Source of the DNA: Thamnidium elegans
Lineage: Eukaryota; Mucoromycota; Mucoromycetes; Mucorales; Mucoraceae
DNA: 64,000 bases
NCBI GenBank assembly: GCA_025201345.1
Contig: JAIXMG010000032.1
Location: forward strand, 186,001 to 250,000
Reading direction: 5' to 3'
Position 1 is the stretch's first letter. Every line of letters starts with the position of its first letter. Positions 12,445 to 23,209 of this stretch are shown piece by piece. A program made the position numbers and the translations under genes. The notes beneath the pieces are model-generated. The model saw nothing but the letters and a program-made list of their open reading frames with translations. It ran no database searches and was not told the DNA's origin.

Positions 12445-13276
12445 CTTTAGTCAAAAATAAAAAGATGCACGGTTCGCACGGTTGATTCAAAAAGTGTGAC
12501 CCGTTACTTTTCACTTATCTTTATGGACGACCGTTTCTCTAAGAAGAACTGTGTTGGTTTGTACCAACTTAAAATACAAAAAAACAAAAAGCAAAACAAA
12601 GAAAAATAAGTAAAGAAAAAGGCCTGTTAAGTAAATAAACCCTCTACTTATTGTGATTAATTATTCATGTGATCTATAATTCATCATGGCGTATTTATGC
12701 TTCATAATACTCGTATTTACGTATACGTTAGCTGATCATTTTTATTATACACATGTGTATTTGTTATCCCAACCTGGTTCGAACAAGTTCCCTTTTTATG
12801 CAGATAAAATGAAGTTGAACGTATAAATAAACCATGTAGCAAGAATTTTAGGTATTAACCATCACTTTTCGGCTAAACATTTTTCATGTTCCAGGAAATA
12901 TGTATAAAACTTCCTTTCGCATGATCAACTGGGTTAAAAAACGCCAATTCTTGACGCGCTGCCACACCCAAATAGTGTTTCATTTACTTACAGTAATCTA
13001 ACGTCTTTAACAAACAGTAATTTATTAAATAAGCTTATGGCTCTACTAAACCACAAACTAAGGCTTATAACTTTTTTATCATATATAATTTTTTATTGCT
13101 GCTCTCAACTTTTTATTCAGGAAATAGCGTATAAAAAACCCTTCGATCAACGTGTGTAACCTTCACTCCAGAAAAAAAAGTGCTTGTAGCCCTTATAAAA
13201 AATACAAGACGTGTAAAAAAAAAATCCCCCAGAGCATTATTACAAAAGTTGCTTTCTTTTACTTAAAAAAAAAAAT
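12445..13276. other. Intergenic region upstream of the COY1-like gene
   Basis: No gene seen beyond a possible unplaced first exon of the small minus-strand gene to the left. The last 60 bases before 13277 are A-rich, as is usual for leaders in this window. Confidence 0.4.
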
Positions 13277-16018
13277 ATGAGTGAAGAAAATCATTTTTCT
13301 TCAGCTATCCAATACTGGAAAGGTATACAACTTTCCAACCTTCAAAAAGAGCTCGACCAACAAGGTCTTGCCATTGTTGAAAAGCAAAAAGATGGTCTAG
13401 TTTCCAGAAAGAAACTTGCTGAACAAACCAGAGGTATAATACATAATTTCCTTTTTTCTATAATTATTTCAATACTCATCATTCTCAGAGTTCAAAAAGA
13501 TTCCTGACGAAGAAAAGCTTCAAAAATTCAAAACATTATTAAAAGGTAAAGAAAGCTAGGTATTTTATAGAATCGTATTTAACTAATGAATTTTTTTAGG
13601 TTACCAATCCGAGATTGATAACATTACAAAACGTACAAAGTATGCAGAAAACTCGTTTTTGACAGTTTACAAGTTACTAGCCGATGCTCCTGATCCAGCT
13701 CCTTTATTTGAAGCCGCCGTGGTAAAATATCTTTTTTTTTTTTAAAAAAATAAAATAAAATAAAAATGATTCTATTACTAAGTATATTTTATTAGGACCA
13801 AAGTGCTAAACTTGTAGATAACACAAGTCTACAATCCGAAAACTCAATGTTAAAACAACAACTTGAAAAAGCAAACCAATCGCTTAAACATTACGAAACT
13901 GTTGAAAAGACAAACTTGGAACTTGTACAAAAAGTATCTGTTTTAGAAGCGTCTGTAAAGTATTTTATAAAAGTATTCAATTCGCATGAAATTTAATTTT
14001 TTTTTTAAAAAAAAAAGTTGGCTGAAAGAAAGTCAAAAGATACTAGTAATTTAGAACAAGAAATGAAGGATCAGTATAGTGATAAAATAAGACAGTACAA
14101 AGAACGGTAATATAAGTTTTTTTTATGTATACTAGTATACTGATTAGAAGTAGTGAATACGACCTTCAAAAGCAATTAAACCAAGCGTTGGATCAATTGA
14201 CCGATCTTAGACAATCGCACGATGATACACAAGCTCAACTGATTGGTCATGACCAAAAATACGGTAAAAGCAAAATATAAGCAGAAGCCGCCATTATTTA
14301 CTAAGTGTATAAAATAGATGAGGAAGTTGTTGGTAAATTGGCAGAGCTGGATATGGTCACTATGGACTTGGAACGTGCAAATGGCAGAATAATTCAATTG
14401 GAAAAGAAAATTGCAAGTATTAACTATAGACAACTATACAAACTAAATTTCTAAACTCGTTAAAAATAGGATGACTTGAAAGAAGAAAATATTAAATTAC
14501 AAGAAACCCGAGATAATATTGAAGGGTAAAATTCGTCCACTTTTTTTTAAGCTTTTTATACATAAAAACTAACACCATCTACCGTGAATAGAACTGCTTT
14601 AGCAACTGAATCAATTCAACATGACGCAGAAATTTCTAAACTTATGAAGGATGTTGAAACGTACAAAGATCTCTATCAAAAGACAGATCAAAGACTTTCT
14701 AAAAAGATTAAGGATCTTACTGCTGAATCAAAGTCTTTATTAAACGAAAGAGACAATTTAAAAAAGAAATTGAAGGGATTTGAAGACTATGATGAAATTA
14801 AACGTGAATTACAAATTATGAAGGTAAAGGGATTTATCAAAGTTGTTTTTTAAAAAAAATATATCAAGTTTTTTTTTTTTAAAAAAAAAACTATATAGTA
14901 TGTCGAATTCTCTACAGGCGATGACGACGATGATGACTTCAACGCAACAGACGTTCTCAAAAAAGACGGATCCCTTGAAGACTCACTTGAAGTTCGGTTA
15001 ATGGAAAAGAACAAAAAGCTCGAGACAGAATATACCCAAATCAAAGTATCGTATGCAGATCTTCAACGGGACCACGAACAATTATCCAACGCTGTTCAGC
15101 AACTCACCAATACGATGTCTGAAAAAACTTTATTGATTCAACGTTTAGAAGAAGATTTACTTCGTATCGGTCAACAGACCCCACAAAATACAAATATTGT
15201 CGATGCGTTAGGTAGAACCACAAATTTCTCTAACTCTCGTACACCAGATGGTGCTGTCACACCCCATTTAGAAAAATCGGCAAAAGAAGATAAGAGTATA
15301 TTGCCTATTGTGATGAGTCAGCGTGATAGGTTCAGACAGCGTAATGCTGAGCTGGAAGAACGCACAAGGGCTTTAGAAACTACGTTGCAAGATACCAGAA
15401 CTGAGGTTCAGAATTTGAAGGCGGATAATCTTAAATTATTCGAGAGACTCAAGTTTGTTCATGTTTGGAAGGAGCAACAACAACAAGATGGTCCTAGCCT
15501 AGTTGTAAGTAACTATTGACTCATGTATATATATATGTAATGACCCTTTTTTTTTGAGCATAGAATCGATCTGTAGCTGTTAGTATGGATACTGCCGAGC
15601 CTTCAACACCTATCAGAAGTTTCAAGAAATCAAATAAATCAGACGACCCGTCAGATAAATATGGAAAGTTATATGAAGAAAGTATGAACCCATTTACACA
15701 ATTCCATCGCAAGGTAAATATATTTACATATAAGAGTTATCAGTGAGAAAAGTTAATTTTTTTTAATATATTTAGGAAGAAAATCGTAGATATAACGCAT
15801 TAAATCCAGCAGAGAAGTTAACACTAAACCTGACCAAAGTGCTATTCTCGCATAAATGGTCAAGATATCTGTTTATCCTATACTCGTTATTACTTCATTT
15901 ATTGGTTGTTGTGACACTATATGAGCTTAGTTTATGGGAATGTAGACATGACCATGATGCTATTAACTTTCCTACTCATAATGAAGATGCCGCAAATATA
16001 TTGAAAAACAACTTGTAA
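13277..16018 (+). CDS. COY1: Golgi golgin of the CASP/COY1 family
   Basis: About twelve short exons starting at ATG 13277 and ending at TAA 16016-16018. The protein is almost wholly coiled coil and closes with the CASP C-terminal domain: YEESMNPFTQFHRK, RYNALNPAEKLTLNLTK, then one transmembrane helix (WSRYLFILYSLLLHLLVVVT) and a short lumenal tail. Family members are tail-anchored Golgi golgins that tether vesicles in intra-Golgi transport. N-terminal text (IQYWKGIQLSNLQKELDQQG) also matches the family pattern. An acidic DDDDDD run follows the start of the TGDDD exon. Several introns contain T-run/A-run tracts. Exon number is my estimate; ends and the C-terminal domain are secure. Confidence 0.9.
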
Positions 16019-16747
16019 TAAATTTTTTTTATTAGTTTACCAACGATATTTGAATTTTTTTTATTCATTTAAGTACAAGCGCAAAACAAAAGTAGGGGGA
16101 AACCTTACAGCTATCATCCCTAAATGCAAAAGGACTTAGATGTTAGTAGTTTGCGATATTCAAATCAGCTTTTTTATAATTTGTTTTTATATCTATAATG
16201 GACGTATATAGAATCCTTCTTTTCTCAAGTGAAAAATATACTCCCAAGCTTTACTGTAATAGGTACATTTTGAGAAAACCCAAAATACTGGTTACTAAGT
16301 TTTTTTTTATTAAAAAATATTGCCACAATTTTTGAGATCGAGCAAGGGTTAATAGTTTTATTTTTAGCTGAATATCCTTTTTAAAACGATAACTTGTAAA
16401 CAAGTCCCCTGACTTGGGGAGTATAAGAATACTTCATTTTGACTTCTCAAAAATGTGGCACATTTAAAGTTCGATCCTCTTAGGGCACCCAATCCTGAAC
16501 TACCGTATGATCCGTACAGAAAAGCGTTTTTCACTTATAAAGACATACTGACCGTTTAACATAAGAGTATTTTATGCAACTTTTTTGTTATGATCTACTC
16601 TTAAAAAAGTAGTTAATGCCCATTGCAGCTCTTCAAGCCGTTATTTTTTTTAAATATATATATATATATATATATAAAGAAAACAAAATATAAATACATG
16701 TATTATCTCTCTCTTTCAATACTAATTTATTTTTAACTGTAAGAAAA
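16019..16747. other. Intergenic region holding the first copy of a repeated promoter segment
   Basis: No gene. From about 16575 to 16747 the sequence resembles the upstream regions at 17495-17640 and 18095-18252: ATGATCTACTC/TACT text, then GCAGCTCTTCAAGCCGTTAT or variants, a T run, an (AT)n or A-rich run and CTCTCTTTCAATACTAA. An (AT)n run lies at about 16655-16675. Confidence 0.5.
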
Positions 16748-17086
16748 ATGTACATCTACACACTCTCTTTAGTGTTTTTCGTTTCTATTCTAGTCTATTT
16801 TACTTCTGCGAAGGATTTCGATAAAAAAAGTTGGGATGGTAATACTAATCAAAGTATTGAGAAGCAAAATACTCATCGTAACGCTTAAAAAAAGAGAGAT
16901 ATAAGAAACAGACTTTCATCACATAATTATGAAATTTTACTACGCCAATATTACTCTTCTGGTGGCTACTATAGCGGTGGTAGCTACTATCCTAATGGTG
17001 GTGGTGGTGGTAATGGTAGTGGCTACTATAATCGTGATAGCTACAATAATGGTGCTGGGGTTGGTTCTGGATTCCGTGGTATATAG
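16748..17086 (+). pseudogene. Broken paralogue of the silk-like gene (in-frame stop)
   Basis: ATG 16748 starts MYIYTLSLVFFVSILVYFTS, nearly the same signal peptide as the intact gene at 18253. The frame reaches NTHRNA and hits TAA at 16886-16888, where the intact copy reads MHRNFYRKRERRKRLSS. Beyond the stop the same frame continues KKRDIRNRLSS, then Gly/Tyr/Ser-rich text (SSGGYYSGGSYY, PNGGGGGNGSGYY) to TAG at 17084-17086. The repeat region is GGYY-type rather than GAGAGS-type. I see no intron that would remove the stop. A short 46-residue secreted peptide from the upstream part cannot be excluded. Confidence 0.65.
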
Positions 17087-17494
17087 TGACGACGAGGTTT
17101 GAGGTTTCTGAAAAAAATGCATTGTGAAAATCGATATCTTGAATTACTTTTATAGTTATCTCTGCATAATTTTAGATTTTAATAAGTTACGACTATAATG
17201 AAGATCTATTGTTTATACTAGAACATCCTCTCGCTCTATATAATAGATATATTTTTTTAGTATTTTAAACTTATAAAGACACGTTAACTGTTTGATGGTT
17301 TGCTAAATATCATAACTACAGTTGTGATATTTAATTATATACAGTGGGTTGGGAGATAAACAAAATTTATTTAACACGATGTAGGGGTACTCTTTTTTTT
17401 TTTTTAAAAAAAAAAAAAAAAACGCTCCCTCTCGAATAACAAGAACATTTTCTCTTTCAATATTTAATAAAAAAAAGAAATGCGCATATACCCA

Positions 17495-17770
17495 CCTGTT
17501 TTGTAGACTACCTTTTATGATCTATGTACTCTCAAAAAGGTAAGACATGTTGCAGTTCTTCAAGTCGTTATTTGTTTTTTAAATATATATACAAAAAACA
17601 AAGTACAGATGCACATACTTTTTCTCTTTTTCAATTCAATACTATTTTTTTTTAAAAAAAACTAGGTCTATGCACTCTCTTTCACGGATTTTGATAGTAT
17701 CATGGCCACTTTGGCTTCAATAAAGAAAGATTTTTGGCTCATAACCTTCAAGGTATCAATAACCAAGATA
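17495..17770 (+). pseudogene. Relic second copy of the silk-like gene's promoter and 5' coding end
   Basis: The stretch 17495-17640 matches the promoters of the flanking copies. The stretch 17668-17765 aligns with the first 110 bases of the 18253 gene: TCTATGCACTCTCTTT, then GATAGTATCATGGCCACT, AATAAAGAAAG and TCAAGGTATCAATAA, with indels and stops in all frames. No Gly-rich part remains. It is followed at once by a 59 bp inverted-repeat element. Confidence 0.6.
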
Positions 17771-17829
17771 CAGTGGTGTTCTATTTAGGAGTACAAAACC
17801 CCGGGTACCATAAAATCGAGCGACTACTG
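17771..17829. mobile_element. 59 bp inverted-repeat element flanked by TA (deletion derivative)
   Basis: Begins CAGTGGTGTTCTATTTAGGA and ends AATCGAGCGACTACTG, a decayed version of the ends of the 173 bp element at 17865. TA lies immediately on both sides (17769-17770 and 17830-17831), as expected for a TA target-site duplication. Confidence 0.6.
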
Positions 17830-17864
17830 TAAGTTTTGAGATAAACTCAGGATTTAATGATATA

Positions 17865-18037
17865 CAGTAGCGGCTCTATTTAAGGGTGGCCAAAATTCTC
17901 AGAAAATCCACCCTTAAATCGATTATTAGCGATAATAGTGGTGTTAAAGCGGGGGACGGAAGAAGGTGTCCTGGAGAAATCCACCCTTAAATAGAGCCTA
18001 CTCTTAAATCGAACACCCTTAAATAGAGCCGCTACTG
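17865..18037. mobile_element. 173 bp MITE, TA target site (Tc1/mariner-pogo type ends)
   Basis: Terminal inverted repeats CAGTAGCGGCTCTATTTAAG and its complement (CTTAAATAGAGCCGCTACTG) are perfect for at least 20 bases, with TA on both flanks. The interior carries further copies of the ACCCTTAAAT motif and no ORF. A second copy at 30352-30523 is clearly the same family. TA duplication and CAG-starting ends point to the Tc1/mariner/pogo superfamily; this assignment is inference because no transposase is identified. Confidence 0.85.
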
Positions 18038-18252
18038 TAGTAGATAATGTAGTTAATGCGAGAAAATTATTTAGTAGATTATAGGGGTACTTTATGCGCC
18101 TGTTTATAGACTACCTTTCATGGTATACTATTAAAAATGTAATTCGTGTTTCAACTCATCCAGCTGTTATTTTTTTTTGAAAAAATATAAATACGCACAC
18201 ACACACACACACACTCCTTTTCAATACTAATCTATTCTTAACAGTAAAGAAA

Positions 18253-19437
18253 ATGTATATCTATACACTATCTTTAGTAGCTATTGCTAGTATTACGGTC
18301 ACTGTCGCTTCCACAAACAGTTTCAATAAAGAAAGTAGGGCGATTGATATTTATCAAGGTATCGATAATGAAGGCATGCATCGTAACTTTTACAGAAAGA
18401 GAGAAAGACGAAAGAGACTTTCATCGCGCCAAATTCGTCCTTTAGCTCCTGGTAGCAAGGGTAGTGGTGCTGGCGATAGTGATGGCAGTGGTTTCGGCTA
18501 CGGTGCTGGAAGTGGTTACAGCGAGGGTGCTGTTTACGGCGCTGGTGCTGGTGCTGGCAGTGGTGCTGGTTTTGGTGCTGGTTTTGGTACTGGTGCAGGA
18601 AGTGGTGCTGGTTTTGGTTACGGCGCTGGTGCTGGTGCTGGCAGTGGTGCTGGTGCTGGTTACGGCGCTGGTGCTGGTGCAGGTTATGGCGCTGGTGCTG
18701 GTGCTGGCAGTGGTGCTGGTGCTGGCAGTGGTGCTGGTGCAGGAAGTGGGGCTGGTTTTGGTTACGGCGCTGGTGCTGGTGCTGGTTACGGCGCTGGTGC
18801 AGGTGCAGGTTATGGCGCTGGTGCTGGTGCTGGCAGTGGTGCTGGTGCTGGCAGTGGTGCTGGTGCAGGAAGTGGGGCTGGTTTTGGTTACGGCGCTGGT
18901 GCTGGTGCTGGTTACGGCGCTGGTGCTGGTGCTGGTTACGGCGCTGGTGCAGGTGCAGGTTATGGCGCTGGTGCTGGTGCTGGCAGTGGTGCTGGTGCTG
19001 GCAGTGGTGCTGGTGCAGGAAGTGGTGCAGGTTTTGGTGCTGGCAGTGGTGCTGGTGCAGGAAGTGGGGCTGGTTTTGGTTACGGCGCTGGTGCTGGTGC
19101 TGGTTACGGCGCTGGTGCTGGTGCTGGCAGTGGTGCTGGTGCAGGTGCTGGCAGTGGTGCAGGTGCAGGAAGTGGTGCTGGTTTTGGTGCTGGTTTTGGT
19201 ACTGGTGCAGGAAGTGGTGCTGGTTTTGGTTACGGCGCTGGTGCTGGTGCTGGCAGTGGTGCTGGTGCTGGTTACGGCGCTGGTGCTGGTGCTGGCGAGG
19301 GTGCTGGAGCTAGCGGTGGTGCTGGTGCTGGAGGTGCTTACGACATTGTTTATGGCGTTATAGGGGATACTCCCCTATCAGCTGCCGTTAGTGATATCAT
19401 ACGTAGTCTTGAGACAGCCACTGAAGATATAATTTGA
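18253..19437 (+). CDS. Secreted silk-fibroin-like Gly/Ala repeat protein
   Basis: A single-exon 394-residue protein. Residues 1-20 (MYIYTLSLVAIASITVTVAS) are a signal peptide. A short polar propeptide follows, with dibasic Kex2-type sites in FYRKRERRKRLSS (about 50-60). Residues about 72-355 are nearly pure Gly, Ala, Ser, Tyr and Phe arranged as GAGAGS, GAGAGY and GAGFGYGAGAGAGYG modules. The C-terminal 35 residues are non-repetitive (YDIVYGVIGDTPLSAAVSD). The GAGAGS/GAGAGY grammar is that of crystalline silk fibroin, so beta-sheet fibre or wall-coating function is inferred; no homologous domain supports descent from insect silk. DNA of the repeat modules is nearly identical between blocks, indicating recent expansion. 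It sits downstream of two decayed paralogues sharing its promoter. Confidence 0.85.
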   Translation: MYIYTLSLVAIASITVTVASTNSFNKESRAIDIYQGIDNEGMHRNFYRKRERRKRLSSRQIRPLAPGSKGSGAGDSDGSGFGYGAGSGYSEGAVYGAGAGAGSGAGFGAGFGTGAGSGAGFGYGAGAGAGSGAGAGYGAGAGAGYGAGAGAGSGAGAGSGAGAGSGAGFGYGAGAGAGYGAGAGAGYGAGAGAGSGAGAGSGAGAGSGAGFGYGAGAGAGYGAGAGAGYGAGAGAGYGAGAGAGSGAGAGSGAGAGSGAGFGAGSGAGAGSGAGFGYGAGAGAGYGAGAGAGSGAGAGAGSGAGAGSGAGFGAGFGTGAGSGAGFGYGAGAGAGSGAGAGYGAGAGAGEGAGASGGAGAGGAYDIVYGVIGDTPLSAAVSDIIRSLETATEDII

Positions 19438-20659
19438 ATATACCCGTTAGAAATTCTTTAAAGCGACGTCAAAGTTCAAAACAGACGAGTTCATTTTATT
19501 TTTAACTATTGTCCTTTTTTATCAGCTTTTTAACACCGATTAAAATCAACCTTTTCCTTTTACTCATCTTTAAAGAATCTCTCTTTTTATTTCTTTACTT
19601 TTCTTTTTCTTGATATTTCCTGCAAGTATAGAGCTTTTGTACTTTTAATTTAATGGAAACATATCCGCCTCGTACTAACAATTGATGCGTAGAAAATGGT
19701 TTCTCTGAACCTATGTTTATAGAAAAGTTTGGGAAAATATTGGTATACTATGCACTTGTAGTTTTTTTTTATTCTTGAAGTTACATACCGTTACGTCCGG
19801 TTTAATAAGAGTTTTATTTCTTTGGGAAATAAAGACAGAGAAATATAGCTTAAAGAATAAATTATACTTGAGTGATAGCGAGAGACCCTGTTAGTGAGCA
19901 CCAAAATGATACAACTCGGGAAAATTATGTTTAAGTGTAGATTTTGGGGAAGATATTATTATAAAACACGAAGTCAATAATAATAAAAATAGTAATTTTA
20001 AGTGAGCACCAGACTATATAGTTGTCAACTTAGTTATGTAGTTTATTTATTAGTTTATTCGAAATGGTATTAAGCGTCTTGTCTTCACTAAGGGATTATC
20101 AAACGATGTTCTTTAAAACAAGAGGATAATCAAACAAAATGACAGAGAGAGGGTAATACAATAAAATCGTATAAAATAAAGTTTATTTAAAATAATAGTT
20201 TTAGGTTGTTTGAATAGTATATCAGCAATGAATCTTTAGAAAGGTAACTAGGAAATGTAACTTAATAAATATGGTAGTTATGCAGTGAAAGATAAGAAAG
20301 GGATATAGAAAGACCAACAAGTGAACACTAAGATATTTTAAGTCTACGGTAGTTAAGTTTATTTGAAAGAAAAAAAAAAAGATGGCATTTATACCTTTAT
20401 CAGAAGTTTGTGTTATTTGAGACATTATTTGGTGTAACAATACACGTCTTCTTTATTTAAAAGTTAATAGCTGAAACAGTTCTAAGGATAAATTGGATTT
20501 ACAAAATCCGTCATTTGAATCCGTCAGCACTATATCCAAGTTAAAATCGACTAAGCTACTACTCGATAAAAAATAATTCTTAGGAGACTGATATATAGCT
20601 TATATAACGCTTTTTATTTTATTTTCTATCGCTATTTACACGTGGATATATTTTTTGCA
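19438..20659. other. Intergenic region between the silk-like gene and the LEA_2 gene
   Basis: No supported gene. A minus-strand frame at 20222-20419 begins MSQITQTSDKG but turns hydrophobic and T-rich with no family likeness; I do not call it. The two flanking genes converge here, so 3' untranslated regions are expected. Confidence 0.45.
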
Positions 20660-21704
20660 TTATTTTATTTCAAGTATATTTTCCATATTTTCGATAAGAA
20701 ATTGTAACTGGATTTAAAAAGAAATAAATTTAATTTCGCGTATACATATTGGTCGTGGAGGGGGGGGGGGGTTACCTTTCCGCAAGACATTTTAGTCTTT
20801 TGACCAACAAAGGCCAATGTAACGATTGGATAATTGTAAATCCGGATAGTTGGCATCAAGTCGAATAACACCACGATATCCGATTCGTTATCACCATCGC
20901 ACGAGCTTATAACCATATCCTTAAAAGCTTTCTCACCATCACTTTTATCTTTTTCTGAACTGCTTATCATATGTACGGGGAATGTTACATTTGTCCTAGT
21001 CTGTGGGCCAAGTATTAAATTATGTATCTCTGCAACTCCAACTGTAGTCTTGTTAGGTGTAGGATAATAAATCTATTATATAAATTTTTTATTAGGATTG
21101 TATTATTTAATTTCTCATCATTACTATATACCACTGCTTTTATACTATCAAAATTAATTTCAAAAAAGTTTTCATTTGAAACACTGTACTCAAATTCTAA
21201 ATCGTCTAGTGGTGATAATAATAAAGATCGTCCGTTTCCATTAAATGTAACCTCTGGTCTCTTGAAAGTAAAGACAAAGACTACAACTAATCCAATAATA
21301 CTACAGAGTGCAAGGAAAATAAAACAACATATAGTTCTTGTCCACATTGGTAGACAAGGAAAACAAATACAGCACATTAAGCGAGAACAAGAAAATCGAT
21401 TTGTATTTTCTTCCCTTGCGAAGTCAGTATGTACTATTTTATGGTGATTGTATTTCTCTACATCTGTAATATTTATGATAAATAAGCTAATTGGAGTTGA
21501 GTGATATACAAGATTTTTTTTTTTACCTTTATATGTTCGAGTAGGTGTGTTACTGTAAAATGATTCACGATCATTGGCAATAAACGGTGGCGGTGGTGGA
21601 CTAGGTACTAATCGATTGTATTCGCTATATAGATTATGTCGAAGTGTTGCTGCAGGTGGTAAAACCGGTATAATACGATTCTTTTTATAAGAAAATAAAG
21701 GCAT
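20660..21704 (-). CDS. LEA_2-like single-pass membrane protein
   Basis: Exons: 21704 to about 21530, about 21466 to 21134, a third ending near 20774, and 20707-20660. The N-terminal half is cytosolic and Pro-rich (LVPSPPPPPFIAND), followed by a Cys-rich juxtamembrane stretch (CSRLMCCICFPCLPMW) and one transmembrane helix (ICCFIFLALCSIIGLVVVFV). The exterior domain has the LEA_2 pattern: VTFNGNG, FEYSVSNENFFEINFDSIK, then after an intron IYYPTPNKTTVGVAEIHN and TNVTFPVHM. Proteins of this fold occur in plants and fungi as membrane-anchored lipid- or stress-related factors; exact function is unknown. The last intron contains a C11 run near 20760. The intron after KAV has to be removed to keep the domain intact. 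Confidence 0.75.
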
Positions 21705-22213
21705 GGTTTAAAAAAAAAAAAATTAAGGCGAAGGAATAGAAAGGGAAAATTAGATTTTTTTTAATTCAAATATGTGTTTTTGATTGTTGTGTAATTTTAT
21801 TTGCATCTACATTGACAGAATTTAGATGTGTAATGTTTATCTTTTGGTGCATTAATTGCACTTACAGAGTTAACATTCTTATATTAAAAACGTGTCAATT
21901 TTTTTTTAAAAATAGTTGCTATTTATAAGGGTTCTTGTTGTTGTCTAATACATGTTTCCTTACGAAATGGTATACATGACCTTTTAAAAAAAGCCCCCCT
22001 CCCCCGATAAAATCGATAGTAAAGGGGTTTCTTGCTTATCTGATTTTAAGAACAATCATCTATAGTTTTCAAATTTACTATTGTCATATTAACTAAATAC
22101 CACACAGTGTCCTATCTATTTATAAATCGCCAGTAATGTCATAAAGGAATTGCTGCAAAAAAAGTGCTTTAACTGTTTTTTTTTACTGCCGTATTAGAGG
22201 AAACCACCCCAAT
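21705..22213. other. Intergenic region
   Basis: No gene seen. It separates the starts and ends of two minus-strand genes and should hold the promoter of the LEA_2 gene and the 3' end of the MMADHC-like gene. A short poly-C run is at about 21993-22003. Confidence 0.4.
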
Positions 22214-22905
22214 TTAGTTATTGATTTCATTTATTACTTTTTCTAAAACGTCAGCAGGAGCAGTAGTAAATAAGGTAGAAGGGTATATATAACTGTGCCA
22301 TGTTGGGTGCAATAAGATATGGCAACAACCAACATTTTGGACGTCAAATCTAGGAGCAAGCATTTGGGTTCCCTGTACGTCTGGATAAGGACTAGGTCCA
22401 CCTTCGCTAAAGATCTTTTTTTTTTTATAAATTTTAACTAGTCATTTTTGAAAGTTTTTATACTTACAGGAAATCCAGAAGCAGGATCCATAATATCCGC
22501 CCACATACCAATCGATTTTATACGATCTACTACTTTTTTACCCCATTGAACAAACTTATATGGTTGTTTAGTAAAAGATATATATATATTTGATCAAAGA
22601 TCGGTTTGTTTTACCAATTCTAGCTTAATATCTCTTTCATAATTGACGTTTTTAGATAGTCCAACCATATCAAATTCACATTTTTGAATTATAGGAACTA
22701 CCACGAGTTGCTTTCGTTGTTTAGTGTTTAAAGAAGGAAATATGGTTTCGAAATCTCTTAGGAATCGAGATGAGGGTTTATAAACTGAGTATTCAAACGT
22801 AGAGGCATTGTATTCAAATACAGTAGGTTGTATTAAACAGACAGAAAGCTTTCCCTTTTCTTTTACAACTTGTGTGGTGTCTGATGGAGTAATATATGTC
22901 ACCAT
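22214..22905 (-). CDS. Cobalamin trafficking protein CblD (MMADHC family)
   Basis: Three exons: ATG 22905 to LELEL at about 22615, then the FVQWGKKVVDRI exon ending SGFP, then IFSEGGPSPYPDVQG to TAA 22214-22216. Matches to MMADHC: the FPSLN...LVVVPIIQ segment, the EFDMVGLSKNVNYERD block, WADIMDPASG, and the ending FDVQNVGCCHILLHPTW. In animals this protein partners MMACHC and routes processed vitamin B12 to methionine synthase and methylmalonyl-CoA mutase. Its presence implies cobalamin use, known to persist in some early-diverging fungi but lost in most others. An in-frame ATG at 22968 is an alternative start. It faces the nucleoporin gene across 304 bp, so they probably share a bidirectional promoter. 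Confidence 0.85.
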
Positions 22906-23209
22906 AATGTCAAAGAAAAGAGTACAAAAAAAGGATTCACCCAAGAATAGGGTGCACGTAGAATACATGTCTAAATTCTTCAGTCACGGGCTCCCCCCCA
23001 ATTCGCGTATTAAGTGGTTAACAAAAATTTTACTTTCAGTTTTTTTTAAAGAAAACAACTGTAAATAACTTTGTACATTTATACCTTTTCTTTTTTGTTG
23101 TTGTTATCAACAATCGCGTTTTATCTTTAACATTTTAAAAACCAAGAAAATACAGAAAGGAAAAAAAAAAGTAGAAACCGTACAAATAACAACGACAGCA
23201 ACAATAATT
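22906..23209. promoter_or_regulatory. Probable bidirectional promoter, MMADHC-like / NUP192
   Basis: A gap of 304 bp separates two divergent start codons, so both promoters must lie here. I see no unmistakable single motif; the part next to the nucleoporin is A/C-rich (AGAAAC, ACAACAAC). Confidence 0.45.

Noticed and set aside
16748..17086. Stop-codon readthrough or an intron restoring the first silk-like copy
   Set aside because: The only candidate intron would be about 31 bp; nothing supports readthrough, so a disabled copy is simpler.
18464..19363. 299-codon frame over the silk-like gene reading LVLVLAVVLV
   Set aside because: It is a +1-frame reading of GGTGCT repeats; the frame with signal peptide and ATG is the real one.
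20222..20440. Minus-strand frame containing MSQITQTSDKG
   Set aside because: Turns into T-rich hydrophobic text, no family likeness, and the possible donor after AAAG has no convincing partner exon.
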